This document shows positions 51,111 through 60,468 of a stretch of 64,000 nt of DNA, piece by piece (within the stretch, counting starts at the first letter, position 1; each line of letters opens with the position of its first letter). The stretch is from Mesorhizobium sp. 65-26 (lineage in GTDB: Bacteria > Pseudomonadota > Alphaproteobacteria > Rhizobiales > Rhizobiaceae), in NCBI GenBank assembly GCA_001899205.1, contig MKVL01000010.1:181166-245165 (forward strand), in the 5' to 3' direction. A program made the position numbers and the translations under genes. The notes beneath the pieces were generated by a model. It searched no databases and was not told the DNA's origin. It saw nothing but the letters and a program-made list of their open reading frames with translations.

Positions 51111-52016
51111 ATGGCAACGGATCTCGGCGACCTGTCGGCCTTCGTGGCGGTGGCGCGCGCCGGCGGTTTTCGCGAGGCGGCGCGGACGATGGGCGTCAGC
51201 GCGTCCAGCCTCAGCGAGACGGTGCGGCGACTGGAAGGCGCGCTTGGCGTGCGGCTGCTCAACCGCACGACACGCAGTGTCGCGCCCACCGAGGCGGGCG
51301 CCCGGCTGCTGGAACGGCTCGCGCCGGCGCTGGGCGAGGTCGAGGCGGCGCTTGACCTTGTCGAGGATTTTCGCGGCCGCCCCGCGGGCACGCTGCGTCT
51401 CAACGTGCCGGTGGCGGCGGCGCGGCTGGTGCTGCCGCGCCTGGTGCCGGCTTTCCTGGAAGCTTATCCGGAGATACGCCTGGAAATCACCGCGGAGGAC
51501 AGTTTCGTCGATCTGCTGGCGGCCGGCTGCGATGCCGGCATCCGCTATGACGAGCGGCTGGAGCAGGACATGATCGCGGTGCCGATCGGTCCACGCCGGC
51601 AGCGCTTCGCCTCCGCCGCCTCGCGCGCCTATCTCGACCGCCACGGCCGGCCCGGCCATCCGCGCGACCTGCTTGGCCATGCCTGTCTGCGCGGGCGCTT
51701 TTCCAGCGGCGCCATGACCGCCTGGGAATTCGAACGCGATGGCGAGGTGGTGAAGGTGGATCCGATGGGTCCGCTGCTGGTCAGCACCGGCACGGCAAGC
51801 GACCTCGCCGTCCAGGCGGCCATCGCCGGCACCGGCATCGTCTCACTGTTCGAGGACTGGCTGCGGCCCTATTTCGACAGCGGCGCTCTGGAACCGGTGC
51901 TGGAACCCTGGTGGCAGTTGTTCTCCGGCCCGTTCCTGTACTATCCTGGCCGCCGTCTCATGCCGGCTCCGCTGCGTGCCTTCGTCGACTTCGCCAGCGC
52001 GCGGCGCTGGGAGTGA
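51111..52016 (+). CDS. LysR-family transcriptional regulator
   Basis: A 301-residue LysR protein of the CrgA/DsdC-like branch. The HTH (residues 1-62) reads LSAFVAVARAGGFREAARTM and SASSLSETVRRLEGALGVRL, followed by TRSVAPTEAG; the effector domain runs to the end with EQDMIAVPIGPRRQRFASAA. It is divergent from the aldo/keto reductase gene with 95 bp between starts, so regulation of that gene and of itself is expected. Confidence 0.93.
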   Translation: MATDLGDLSAFVAVARAGGFREAARTMGVSASSLSETVRRLEGALGVRLLNRTTRSVAPTEAGARLLERLAPALGEVEAALDLVEDFRGRPAGTLRLNVPVAAARLVLPRLVPAFLEAYPEIRLEITAEDSFVDLLAAGCDAGIRYDERLEQDMIAVPIGPRRQRFASAASRAYLDRHGRPGHPRDLLGHACLRGRFSSGAMTAWEFERDGEVVKVDPMGPLLVSTGTASDLAVQAAIAGTGIVSLFEDWLRPYFDSGALEPVLEPWWQLFSGPFLYYPGRRLMPAPLRAFVDFASARRWE

Positions 52017-52160
52017 TCTTGCCCTTGCGCTGGGGAGTTTGCGCTGATCTCCCCCATTTGGGGTATGTCGTCATTCGCCTGTTAAGGGCATTCTCCATGT
52101 GTCGTGCAAGGGTAGGGGTACTTTGGCACGACGATGGATCGTGGCCGGGGGGCGATGACA

Positions 52161-52409
52161 ATGAAGAAGACCAATCTCGCGGAAGCGCTGTTTCCAGAGA
52201 AGGCGCGTGGCGCGGTCCGGCCCGAGAGCCGGTTCCGCGACGGACGCCGATGGGAGAACGATGTCCTGGCGCTGGCCGATGGCCGCAGATTCCGGTTCGC
52301 GCCCGACGCACGCCTGCACGAGCTTCGCGCCGACGAGAAGGTGACGATCACCTTCGATCGCGCGGCCGGCGTGTTCGTGGTCGGACGCGGCCCGCGCAAG
52401 GCGCGCTGA
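52161..52409 (+). CDS. Small hypothetical basic protein
   Basis: An 82-residue protein with no family I recognise. The second half (WENDVLALADGRRFRFAPDA, then LRADEKVTITFDRAAGVFVV) reads like a small beta-barrel of the DUF1344/SH3 type, with alternating hydrophobic strands. No signal peptide. A run of six G eight bases upstream favours the ATG at 52161 over those at 52134 and 52155. It lies between the LysR gene and the convergent deaminase gene. I rate it as probably real. Confidence 0.5.
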   Translation: MKKTNLAEALFPEKARGAVRPESRFRDGRRWENDVLALADGRRFRFAPDARLHELRADEKVTITFDRAAGVFVVGRGPRKAR

Positions 52410-52446
52410 CGGGAGCGATCACCGCAAGTCGGAATCGCCGTGCTCC

Positions 52447-52890
52447 CTAGAATTTGCGCGGGTCGATGCCCTTGGTTCCCGGCCCGTAGGGGCTGGGATA
52501 GATCTCACCGATGGTCATCAACTCGATCTCGCCGTCGAGCGTCGAGCCGATGATGGCGACATCGGGGTCGTCGCAGCAGAACTCCCAGATGACCTGGCGA
52601 CATTCAGCGCAGGGCACGCCCGAATAGGGGCCGTGGCATACGATGGCGTCGATCTGGCGTTCGCCGGCAGCGGCCATGGCCATGACGGCGTTGCGCTCGG
52701 CATGAACGGATTGCTGCAACGTCACCACCTCGACATTGCAGGCGGCGAAGACGCGGCCCGAGCGTGTGCGCACGGCCGAGCCGACCTTATGGTTCGAATA
52801 GGGCGTGTAGGCGTTCTCGCGCGCAGCGGCGGCAGCCTCCACGAGCTGGCGGTCGGCTGCCGGCAACTGGTCCAGGGTGGTCTTCCTCAT
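52447..52890 (-). CDS. cdd: Cytidine deaminase
   Basis: A 147-residue zinc deaminase. Zinc and catalytic residues are H63 and E65 (VHAERNAV) and C94 and C97 (GVPCAECRQ); the small-subunit bacterial enzyme more often has Cys in place of this His. YTPYSNHKVGSAVRTRSGRV is the typical substrate strand. It converts cytidine or a related pyrimidine nucleoside to uridine. GGGAGAGACCG precedes the ATG at 52890. It lies downstream of the symporter gene on the same strand, which suggests nucleoside uptake and salvage. Confidence 0.88.
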   Translation of the reverse strand: MRKTTLDQLPAADRQLVEAAAAARENAYTPYSNHKVGSAVRTRSGRVFAACNVEVVTLQQSVHAERNAVMAMAAAGERQIDAIVCHGPYSGVPCAECRQVIWEFCCDDPDVAIIGSTLDGEIELMTIGEIYPSPYGPGTKGIDPRKF

Positions 52891-52973
52891 CGGTCTCTCC
52901 CGGTCTGGCGGCCCCTCCCGAATTGATTCAGGACGGGACCGCATGTGATTGGTTTTCCGTAGGTCTTGCCGGC

Positions 52974-54353
52974 TCAGGCGGGCTGGCGCGCCGGCCGGGC
53001 GAAGAGCCCGGCGGCGAAAGGCAGCGCCGACAGAACAAAGCCGACCAGCGAGGCGGGGATGCCGCCCGGCTCGCCCATCAGCACCAGGATCGCCGTTGAG
53101 ACGGCGCCGATGACGATAGTGGCCAGCATCGACCAGGCCGGTATGCGCCAGCCGAAAGTGGCCGACAGGACCGGCAGCAGCAGGCCCGGCACATAGACCG
53201 AGAAGCCAAGCATCAGGATGGTGACGATGCCGGGCACCGACAGCGCGACGACCAGCGCCGCGAGGCCCAGCACGAGCAGCAGCACGCGGCTGGTCCACAG
53301 CCGCTCACGGTCACCGGCATGCGGGCGCAGCCGCGAGATGATGTCACGCTGCAAGGTGGTGGCGGTGATCAGCAGCGTGGTGCTGGCCGTCGACATGGCG
53401 ACCGCAAGGAAGGCCGCCACCAGGATACCGATCACGCCGGTGGGCAGCAATTGCACCATCAGGTCGGGCATGGCGTTGACCGGATTGGTGTCGGCCGGCA
53501 GCAGCGCTTTCGCCGCGATGCCGAGGAAGGTGAGGATGACACCGAAGACGGCCATCAGCACGAAGCCATTGATGAGGCCGCGCCGTGCCGTCTCGGGCGA
53601 GTCGGCCGAAAAGACGCGCTGGAAGCCGATCGTGTCGATGAAGCCGGCCGGCAGCAGCAGGAACCAGACGAACAGCGTCGAGGGCGGTACGTTGGCGAAC
53701 AGGTTGTAGAAGCCCGGTATGTCGCGGGTCGCCTCATAGACATGCGGCACGCCGGGTCCGAAGACGACGAAGAGCGGCGCAACGATGCCGATGACGACGA
53801 GGAAGATCACCGCCTGCAGCACGTCGGTCGCCACCACGGCGAGGAAGCCGCCGAGCATGGTGTAGACGATGACCACCAGGAAGGCGACGACCGCGCCGGT
53901 TCTGGGATCCATGCCCGAGAACAGCGTGAACACCATCGAGATACCGAACACCTGGGCGGCGGCCCAGGCCAGGTAGTTCCAGCTCGTCACCAGCGAGGCG
54001 GCGACGCGCACCGAACCCGGATATTCCTCGGCGACGATGTCGGGCGTCGTCACATGCATGCGCTGGCGCACGGTGCGGGCCAGGAACATGCCCATGAACA
54101 ACAGGCCGATAGGGAAGGTGAACCACCACCACGTGCCCGAAATGCCGTAGCGCACCACCATTTCAGGCGTGCCGAACAGGCCGGCTAGCCCGGTCCAGGA
54201 GGCAAAGGCGGAAATGGTCAGCCAGAGCGGCCCCATGCGGCGGCCGGCGACGATGTAGTCCTCCTCGGTGCGGATCGAGCGGGCGAAGAACAGCCCTATG
54301 GCGGTGACCACCACCAGATAGAGGACGACGATTGCGATATCGAAACTTCCCAT
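52974..54353 (-). CDS. Sodium:solute symporter family protein
   Basis: A 459-residue SSS-family transporter with about 12-13 membrane segments. The N-terminus (FDIAIVVLYLVVVTAIGLFF, then SIRTEEDYIVAGRRMGPLWL) and MSTASTTLLITATTLQRDII are diagnostic. It imports a small organic solute with Na+. The frame is open to 54488, but the ATG at 54353 begins the first helix and has AAAAGAGA upstream. It is divergent from the SAH-hydrolase-like gene and upstream of the deaminase, so a nucleoside-type solute is likely. Confidence 0.9.
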   Translation of the reverse strand: MGSFDIAIVVLYLVVVTAIGLFFARSIRTEEDYIVAGRRMGPLWLTISAFASWTGLAGLFGTPEMVVRYGISGTWWWFTFPIGLLFMGMFLARTVRQRMHVTTPDIVAEEYPGSVRVAASLVTSWNYLAWAAAQVFGISMVFTLFSGMDPRTGAVVAFLVVIVYTMLGGFLAVVATDVLQAVIFLVVIGIVAPLFVVFGPGVPHVYEATRDIPGFYNLFANVPPSTLFVWFLLLPAGFIDTIGFQRVFSADSPETARRGLINGFVLMAVFGVILTFLGIAAKALLPADTNPVNAMPDLMVQLLPTGVIGILVAAFLAVAMSTASTTLLITATTLQRDIISRLRPHAGDRERLWTSRVLLLVLGLAALVVALSVPGIVTILMLGFSVYVPGLLLPVLSATFGWRIPAWSMLATIVIGAVSTAILVLMGEPGGIPASLVGFVLSALPFAAGLFARPARQPA

Positions 54354-54464
54354 TCTCTTTTCCCCTGATTTCGACAGGCCGGGTGCGCGCCGCGGCTCCG
54401 TGACGCGCTCGCCTTTCCGCATCCCCTCTCGGCGCGGGGCTTGACGACCCTTCGATGAATTTGT

Positions 54465-54491
54465 CACATGCAAAAAAGTTTTTTGCAAGTG
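54465..54491. promoter_or_regulatory. 27-bp near-perfect inverted repeat, candidate IclR operator
   Basis: Arms TGCAAAAAA (54469-54477) and TTTTTTGCA (54479-54487) are perfectly complementary around a single central G; outside one mismatch the symmetry resumes with CAC (54465-54467) and GTG (54489-54491). It lies between the divergent symporter and SAH-hydrolase-like genes, 42 bp before the latter's start. The IclR gene downstream encodes the likely binding protein. Confidence 0.7.
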
Positions 54492-54532
54492 CTGATAGAG
54501 ACTGCACCAAAATCAACCGAGTGGAGGCGTCG

Positions 54533-55732
54533 ATGACCCAATTCCCCGAGACGGCGACGGCCGCGCTGGCAGCCGCCGGTGGCGCGCGTGTCGCCTGGAT
54601 CCGTTCGCGCATGGCGCTGCTTGCGGCGCTGCGCGAGGAATTCCGCCGCGAGCGGCCCTTCGCAGGGCGGCGCATCGGTGTGTCGCTGCATATCGAGCCG
54701 AAGACGGCGGTGCTGCTCGAAGTGCTGGCCGAGGGCGGCGCCGAGATCGTCGGCACCGGCAATCACGGCTCGACGCAGGACGATATCGTCGCCTTCCTGC
54801 GCGGGCAGGGCATCGGGGTGTTCGGCAGCCGCGCCGACACGCTGGACGACCACCATGCCAATCTCGCGCGGGTGCTCGACGCCAGGCCCGACATTCTGCT
54901 CGACAATGGCGCGGACCTTGCCGCCGGCACCGTGGAGCGCGGTACGGCGGGCGCCATCATCGGCGGCACGGAGGAGACCACTTCGGGCGGCGACCGGCTG
55001 CGCGGGGAGCTCATGGGCAAGGTGCCGTTCCCCTCCATCGTCATCAACGACAGTCCGCTCAAGGCGATCGGCGAGAACAAGCACGCTGTCGGCCAGTCGG
55101 TGGTGGAGAGCTTCATGCGCATCACCAACCTCATGGTGCCGGGCCGCCGATTCTGCGTCGTCGGCTATGGCTGGTGCGGGCGCGGCATCGCGCAATACCT
55201 ACGTGCGCTCGGCGGGCGGGTCGCCATTGTCGAGGTCGACGAGATCAAGGCGCTGGAGGCCGCGCTCGACGGCTACCGCGTCGCGCCGCTCGCCGATCTC
55301 GCGCCGTGGGCGGAGGTCTTCATCACCGCCACGGGGCGCCCGGGCGTGCTGCCGGCCGAGGCCATCGGCGCCATGGCCGATGGCGCGGTGCTGGCCAATT
55401 CCGGGCATTTCTCCTGGGAGATCGACGTCGATGGGCTGCGGTCAATGACCCGCGCGGAGACCGATCTCGACGGCACGCTGCGGCGCTTCGACCTCGCCAA
55501 TGGACGCCATGTCGTGCTTGTCGCCGACGGGCGCATGTTCAACCTCGCGGGCGTCGCGCCGAAGGGCAACTCGATCGAATCCATGGATATCGGCTTCATG
55601 CTGCAGGCGCTGTCGCTGCAGAGGGTGGCGCTGTCGGCCGCCGGCCTCGCACCTGGCGCGCAGCCGGTGCCCGACGACATCAACCGGCGCATCGCCCGCG
55701 CCATGCTGGCCGCCATGGGCGCGGCGCGCTGA
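54533..55732 (+). CDS. S-adenosylhomocysteine hydrolase-like protein with altered active site
   Basis: A 399-residue homologue of adenosylhomocysteinase. Conserved: VSLHIEPKTAVLLEVLAEGG, TGNHGSTQDDI, EETTSGGDRLRGE, the Rossmann segment VVGYGWCGRGIAQ and NSGHFSWEIDVDG. Changed by alignment from memory: LDDGGD is LLDNGAD; the Lys of NDSPLK is kept but the following Asp aligns with Glu; the ATGHP adenine-contact region is VAPKGN; the C-terminal Lys/Tyr tail is missing. It probably acts on a related nucleoside thioether or uses NAD in the same chemistry on another substrate. GGAGG precedes the ATG at 54533. Confidence 0.82.
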   Translation: MTQFPETATAALAAAGGARVAWIRSRMALLAALREEFRRERPFAGRRIGVSLHIEPKTAVLLEVLAEGGAEIVGTGNHGSTQDDIVAFLRGQGIGVFGSRADTLDDHHANLARVLDARPDILLDNGADLAAGTVERGTAGAIIGGTEETTSGGDRLRGELMGKVPFPSIVINDSPLKAIGENKHAVGQSVVESFMRITNLMVPGRRFCVVGYGWCGRGIAQYLRALGGRVAIVEVDEIKALEAALDGYRVAPLADLAPWAEVFITATGRPGVLPAEAIGAMADGAVLANSGHFSWEIDVDGLRSMTRAETDLDGTLRRFDLANGRHVVLVADGRMFNLAGVAPKGNSIESMDIGFMLQALSLQRVALSAAGLAPGAQPVPDDINRRIARAMLAAMGAAR

Positions 55733-55781
55733 TTGTGCTACTGCGCATCCTCGATCGGTCGCCGGGGAAGGATTGCGGAGC

Positions 55782-56561
55782 ATGGCGGGCAAGGGCGGCG
55801 CGGAAGCGCCGGACTATTCGGTTCCTGCGCTGGAGAAGGCGTTCGACGTCATCGAACTGCTGGCCGGCCAGAAGGAAGGGCTGAATCAGGGGCAGATTTC
55901 CGAGGCGGTGGGCCGCTCGATCCACCAGATCTACCGCGTGCTGCAGGCGCTGGAGCGACGTGGCTACATCTTCCGCGACCGACCGGCGGGGCTCTACTAC
56001 CTGTCGACGCGCATGTTCGAGCTGGCGCATCGGCACGAGCCGCTGCGCGGACTGGAACAGGCGGCGCTGCCTTCGATGCGGCGCCTGTCCGATGTCATCC
56101 GCCAGTCCTGCAACCTGGGCATCCACAATGCCGGCCGGGTGCTGATCCTGGCGCAGGTGGAAAGCCCGGCGGCCTTCGGCTTCCGGGTGCGCGTCGGCGC
56201 GGAGTTCCCGCTGTTCGGCACCGCCACCGGCCGCACGCTGATGGCCTTCCAGCCAGAGGACGTGGCCGACAGGTGGCTGGAAGCCGGCGAGGCCGGAGAC
56301 GAGGCGGCTCGGATCCGGACCGCCCTTGCCGGCATCCGCGCGACGGGCCATGCCGAGGTCGCCGATGCGCAGCAGCCTGGCGTCACGGATCTCGCCTTTC
56401 CCGTGCTGGGGCCATTCGGCGCGGCGGTCGCGGCGCTGACCGTGCCTTACATCGCCACCACCTACAGCACGCTCGACCTCGCCACCGTGCGGCGCCAAGC
56501 GGCGGATGCCGCAAACGAGATCGGCGCGGTCTTGGCCGGAGCCGGCCAGCCGTCCCCCTGA
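55782..56561 (+). CDS. IclR-family transcriptional regulator
   Basis: A 259-residue IclR regulator: HTH at about residues 15-75 (VPALEKAFDVIELLAGQKEG, LNQGQISEAVGRSIHQIYRV) and effector domain at about 90-255 (SCNLGIHNAGRVLILAQVES, FGTATGRTLMAF, TDLAFPVLGPFGAAVAALTV). GGAG before the ATG at 55782. It follows the SAH-hydrolase-like gene by 49 bp, same strand, and probably regulates the symporter/SAH-hydrolase divergent promoter through the 27-bp inverted repeat. Confidence 0.92.
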   Translation: MAGKGGAEAPDYSVPALEKAFDVIELLAGQKEGLNQGQISEAVGRSIHQIYRVLQALERRGYIFRDRPAGLYYLSTRMFELAHRHEPLRGLEQAALPSMRRLSDVIRQSCNLGIHNAGRVLILAQVESPAAFGFRVRVGAEFPLFGTATGRTLMAFQPEDVADRWLEAGEAGDEAARIRTALAGIRATGHAEVADAQQPGVTDLAFPVLGPFGAAVAALTVPYIATTYSTLDLATVRRQAADAANEIGAVLAGAGQPSP

Positions 56562-56718
56562 GGACAAGGCGGTTCGGACGCGATCGCGGCCTTGACCCAG
56601 GCCGTCATAGACGGAATGCTCGGCCCTTTCGCGGAGAGGTCGGATTCGACTAGGCCGCGAAGGAATCGGGGCCGTCGCGGGGGAAAGCGGCGGCCACGGC
56701 GGCAGGGGTAGATCAACA

Positions 56719-57480
56719 TTGACGAACGATCCTGAAACGATCGAATCCGGCACCATGCCGGTGGCCAGCCTTGGGCGTAGCGATCGCGACCAGATGTTTT
56801 CGCTCTACGAGACCTATTACGACGCCACGCATCGCGATCGTTTCGAGAGCGACCTTGCCGAGAAGGACGCGGTCGTCGTCATCCGGCGCAAGGAGGCGAT
56901 CATAGGCTTTTCCACCTTCCTGGTGAGGGAGCAGCGCATAGACGGCCAGCCGATCCACTATCTGTTTTCCGGCGACACCGTGCTGCATTCGGCGAGCTGG
57001 GGCGACCCGGTGCTGCTGCGCGCATGGTTCCGCGCCGCCGGCGCCGTCAAGGCCAGGATCGGCGAGGACAGGCTGTTCTGGTTCTCGATCATGATGGGCC
57101 ATCGCACCTTCCGCATCCTGCCCAACTTCTTTCGCGAGTTCGTTCCGGCGATCGATCCGCTCGAGCATTCGACAAGTCCCGCCCGGCCTGGTGTGGCGCG
57201 GCTGGAGCGTATCCGAAACGCCATCGCCAAGGCGCGCTATGGCGCGCATTTCGACCCGGCCACCGGGCTCATCGACTTCGGACCCTCGCAGGGGCATCTG
57301 CGGCAGGAATGGGCGGGCGTGGAGGAAACGGCGACGCGCAACCGCTTCGCGGCCTTCTTCCTGCGGGCCAATCCGCATCACTACCGGGGTGTCGAACTCG
57401 CCTGCCTGGCTGAGTTCGACACCGCCAACCTCAAGCGCTACGGCGCCACCAGCTTCGCCGAGGGATTGAGCGGTGGCTAG
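56719..57480 (+). CDS. Unrecognised protein coupled to a GH3-family gene, possible acyltransferase fold
   Basis: A 253-residue protein without a family I can name. Strands and helices in residues 20-150 (MFSLYETYYDATHRDRFESD, AVVVIRRKEAIIGFSTFLVR, HYLFSGDTVLHSASWGD, FWFSIMMGHRTFRILPNFF) resemble a GNAT-like N-acyltransferase core, though no clear acetyl-CoA loop is visible. No signal peptide. Its stop overlaps the start of the GH3-family gene by 8 bp, so the two products are made together and probably act in one pathway. Confidence 0.72.
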   Translation: MTNDPETIESGTMPVASLGRSDRDQMFSLYETYYDATHRDRFESDLAEKDAVVVIRRKEAIIGFSTFLVREQRIDGQPIHYLFSGDTVLHSASWGDPVLLRAWFRAAGAVKARIGEDRLFWFSIMMGHRTFRILPNFFREFVPAIDPLEHSTSPARPGVARLERIRNAIAKARYGAHFDPATGLIDFGPSQGHLRQEWAGVEETATRNRFAAFFLRANPHHYRGVELACLAEFDTANLKRYGATSFAEGLSGG

Positions 57481-59092
57481 AGTGGGCGACGGCGCCAGCC
57501 CGTCGCCGGGGCGCGTCGAAGCGGCATGGACGCGCATCGCGGAAGGTGCGGCGGCGGCCGATAACCGTTTCGCTACACGGCTCGGCGACGTCGAGGCGGC
57601 GCAGCGCGCTACCCTTTCCGGGCTGCTCGCCGACAATGCCGGCACCGTGTTCGGTGGGGAGCATGGCTTTTCCGGCATCGGCTCGGCCGAAATCTTCCGG
57701 GAGCGCGTGCCGATCTCCGGCTACAACGGCTTCAAGCCCTATGTTGAGCGGCTGATCGCAGGCGAGGCGGGCGTGCTGACCAGCGAGCCGGTGCGCTTCC
57801 TGGAACAGACCGGCGGCTCCTCCGGCGGCTCGAAATACATTCCCTACACCGACAGCAGCCTGCGGGCCTTCACCGACTGCCTGCATCCGTGGCTCGCCGA
57901 CCTCATCCGGCGCCGGCCCGGCGTGACGCGCGGCCATGCCTATTTCGCGCTGAGCCCGGTCGGCCGTTCTCTTGAGGCGCGTGTCGGCGGCCACCGCCTG
58001 GGCAGTCCGGTGCCCTTTGCCTATTTCGGGGCGCTGCGCGACAGCCTGATCGAATTGTCGGCGGTGCCGATGGAATTGCGGCTGCTGGCCGACTTCGAGA
58101 CCTGGCAGCGGCGCACCTGCCTCGACCTGCTGGCGGCGGAGGACCTTGCGCTGATCTGGGTGTGGAGCCCAACCTATCTGACCGAGTTGTTGCGCGCCAT
58201 GCGCCGCGACGCCGCCAGCCTGCTTCCAGAGCTGGCGATGCGGCTCGCTGCCGTCCAGCCCTCCGATGCGGTCCGGCGTCGCATCGCCGCGTTGGAGACC
58301 GCGCTCGGCGGGGCCGGCCCGCTCGGCGCCCTGTGGCCGAGGCTCGACACGATAAGCTGCTGGACCGATGCCGCGAGCAAGGGGTTCGCCGACGAGATCA
58401 GAGCGCTGTTTCCGGGCGTCTTCATCCAGTCGAAGGGCCTGATGTCGACAGAAGCCGCCGTCTCGTTCCCTTACGGCGAAGGGCCGGGCTGTCTTCTGGC
58501 GGCCGGCAGCGGCTTCTTCGAGTTCATCGATGCCTCGGGCGCCGGTCGTTTTGCGTGGCAGATCGAGGCCGGCCAGACCTACCGGCTCATCGTCACCACA
58601 GCCGCCGGTCTCTACCGCTACGACACGCACGATATGGTGGAGGTGACCGGCTTCACCGGCGACACGCCGCGCTTGCGCTTTCTCGGCCGCGAAGGGCTGG
58701 TGTCGGATCTGTGCGGCGAAAAGCTGACCGAGCCCTTCGTGGCAAGCTGCCTCGGCGAAGTGGGATTGGCAGGCGAGCCCTACGCGCTGCTCGTGGCGAC
58801 ATCGGCGCCGCGCCCGGGTTATCGCCTCTATGTCGAGGCGGGGCCGGCGGGCATCGATGCCGACCTGCTCGGCCCAAGCCTGGACCGGGCGCTCTCGGCC
58901 AACCCGCAATATGAATATGCCCGTCGGATCGGCCAGCTCGACCCGTTGCGGGCAAAGACGGTCGTCGATCTCTACGGACGGCTGAAGCGCCACCGCCTGC
59001 GGGCCGGCATGAGCATCGCCGGTATGAAGGCCCCGGTGCTGATCGGCAACGCCGATGCCGGGCTGGTGTCGGCGTTCGAGACGGACAGCTGA
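57473..59092 (+). CDS. GH3-family acyl-acid amido synthetase
   Basis: A 539-residue member of the GH3 family, which adenylates a carboxylic acid and joins it to an amine, as plant enzymes do for auxin and jasmonate. The three ATP motifs can be seen: EQTGGSSGGSKYIPYT (111-126), MSTEAAVSFP (about 324-333) and GLYRYDTHDMVEVTGF (379-394), followed by FLGREGLVSDLCGEKLTE (403-420). The family is rare in bacteria and their substrates are mostly unknown. It starts with GTG inside the preceding gene's end. Convergent to it lies a cytochrome P450. Confidence 0.88.
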   Translation: MARVGDGASPSPGRVEAAWTRIAEGAAAADNRFATRLGDVEAAQRATLSGLLADNAGTVFGGEHGFSGIGSAEIFRERVPISGYNGFKPYVERLIAGEAGVLTSEPVRFLEQTGGSSGGSKYIPYTDSSLRAFTDCLHPWLADLIRRRPGVTRGHAYFALSPVGRSLEARVGGHRLGSPVPFAYFGALRDSLIELSAVPMELRLLADFETWQRRTCLDLLAAEDLALIWVWSPTYLTELLRAMRRDAASLLPELAMRLAAVQPSDAVRRRIAALETALGGAGPLGALWPRLDTISCWTDAASKGFADEIRALFPGVFIQSKGLMSTEAAVSFPYGEGPGCLLAAGSGFFEFIDASGAGRFAWQIEAGQTYRLIVTTAAGLYRYDTHDMVEVTGFTGDTPRLRFLGREGLVSDLCGEKLTEPFVASCLGEVGLAGEPYALLVATSAPRPGYRLYVEAGPAGIDADLLGPSLDRALSANPQYEYARRIGQLDPLRAKTVVDLYGRLKRHRLRAGMSIAGMKAPVLIGNADAGLVSAFETDS

Positions 59093-59188
59093 GCCGCCGG
59101 GCCGCAGCCGGTTGGGCGTTCCGGCTCACGACCTGATTCAAGCGGCCGTGCCAAGCCTTTGTTCTCGATGGGCCAATGCCGTCAGGCG

Positions 59189-60400
59189 TCACGCGGGGCT
59201 GGCTCTCAGCACGAGACGGTCGAGGCCACGGATCGAGGAATTGTCCATCCAGTCGGCGGCGACCGGCTCGATCGCCCGCCAGCGGTCGAGCAGCGCGCTC
59301 AGCACCATGGCGCCCTCCATCTCGGCCAGAGCGCGGCCGATGCAGACATGAGCGCCACGGCCGAAGGCGAGGTTCTGCCGTCCGGCCCGGCCGAGGTCGA
59401 AGCGCGCCGGATCGGCGAACTGCGCGGGGTCGCGGTTGGCGGCGCCGATCAGGAGCACGATCAGGCTGCCCGCCTCGATGCTCTCGCCAGCAAGCTCGAC
59501 CGGCCTCAGCGGCCATCGGCAGATCTTCTGCACCGGGCTTTCCAGCCGTAGTGTCTCGGCGATGGCGGCCGTAACCAGCCGCCTGTCGGCACCGAGCGCG
59601 CGCCATGCCTCCGGTGTTTGGGCGAGATGATGCAGCATGTTGCCAAGCAGGTGCACGGTGGTTTCGTGGCCGGCGAAGGCGAGGAAAGCGAGGTTGCGCC
59701 CGGCGACCTCTATGCCGAGCGCCTCGACGAGGCCGGGCAGGCCGGCCAGCAGCGGCGGCAGGTCACCATCGGCGAGCAGGCGCCGCGCCAGTCCGGTGAA
59801 ATAGTCCGACATCGCCTCGATCGCGTCCGGCCCGCCGCTGAAAGCATCGTCGAAGCCGGTATCGAGTATGGCGCGGACCGAGGCCGACCAGCCGCGCAGC
59901 AACGGCATGTCGGTGGCGGGCACGCCGAGCAGGCGACAGATGACCTGTTCGGGCACGGCGCGGGTGAAAGCGGCGACGACGTCGATCTCGCCCTCCGTCT
60001 GGACATTGGCGACGAAGGCGTCGACGGCCTCGGCGACGACCGGCCGCAACGCGGCGATGCCCTTGCCGACGAAGGGCTGTTGCAGGGACTGGCGGATGGC
60101 GGCATGCGCCTCGCCTTCCTGGTACATCAGCCAGTCGTGCAGCGCGGTCCGCTCGAGCATGGCGCCGTCGCCCGGCGGCACATGCGAGAGGGCACGATCG
60201 GCGAGCCCGGCCGACACAAGGTCGTAGCGGCTGACATAGACATCGTCCCACGGCGCGCGCCAGACCGGCGCCAGCGCGCGCATCTCGTCATGGATTGCGT
60301 GGATATCCGAGGCGCCCCGGAAGAAACCGGCACGGACCCCTTGCCAGTCGCGTGCCGCAAGGTCATGCCTGCCATTGGTCGAGGGAAAGTCGCCATGCAT
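59189..60400 (-). CDS. Cytochrome P450
   Basis: A 403-residue soluble bacterial P450. The heme-thiolate loop FGRGAHVCIGRALAEME gives C353; the I-helix is LAFAGHETTVH and the ExxR is ETLR, followed by a VQKICRWPLRPVEL strand. It lacks a membrane anchor. It should hydroxylate a small, probably hydrophobic or carboxylic, substrate with ferredoxin supplied elsewhere. It is convergent with the GH3-family gene and divergent from the ATP-grasp gene, with 68 bp between starts, so all may serve one pathway. Confidence 0.94.
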   Translation of the reverse strand: MHGDFPSTNGRHDLAARDWQGVRAGFFRGASDIHAIHDEMRALAPVWRAPWDDVYVSRYDLVSAGLADRALSHVPPGDGAMLERTALHDWLMYQEGEAHAAIRQSLQQPFVGKGIAALRPVVAEAVDAFVANVQTEGEIDVVAAFTRAVPEQVICRLLGVPATDMPLLRGWSASVRAILDTGFDDAFSGGPDAIEAMSDYFTGLARRLLADGDLPPLLAGLPGLVEALGIEVAGRNLAFLAFAGHETTVHLLGNMLHHLAQTPEAWRALGADRRLVTAAIAETLRLESPVQKICRWPLRPVELAGESIEAGSLIVLLIGAANRDPAQFADPARFDLGRAGRQNLAFGRGAHVCIGRALAEMEGAMVLSALLDRWRAIEPVAADWMDNSSIRGLDRLVLRASPA

Positions 60401-60468
60401 CGTCTTGTAAACAACCCCGTTTCTGCCGGCGGCACGCGCGTCGCGGCATGTCGCGCCAAGATCGATCC

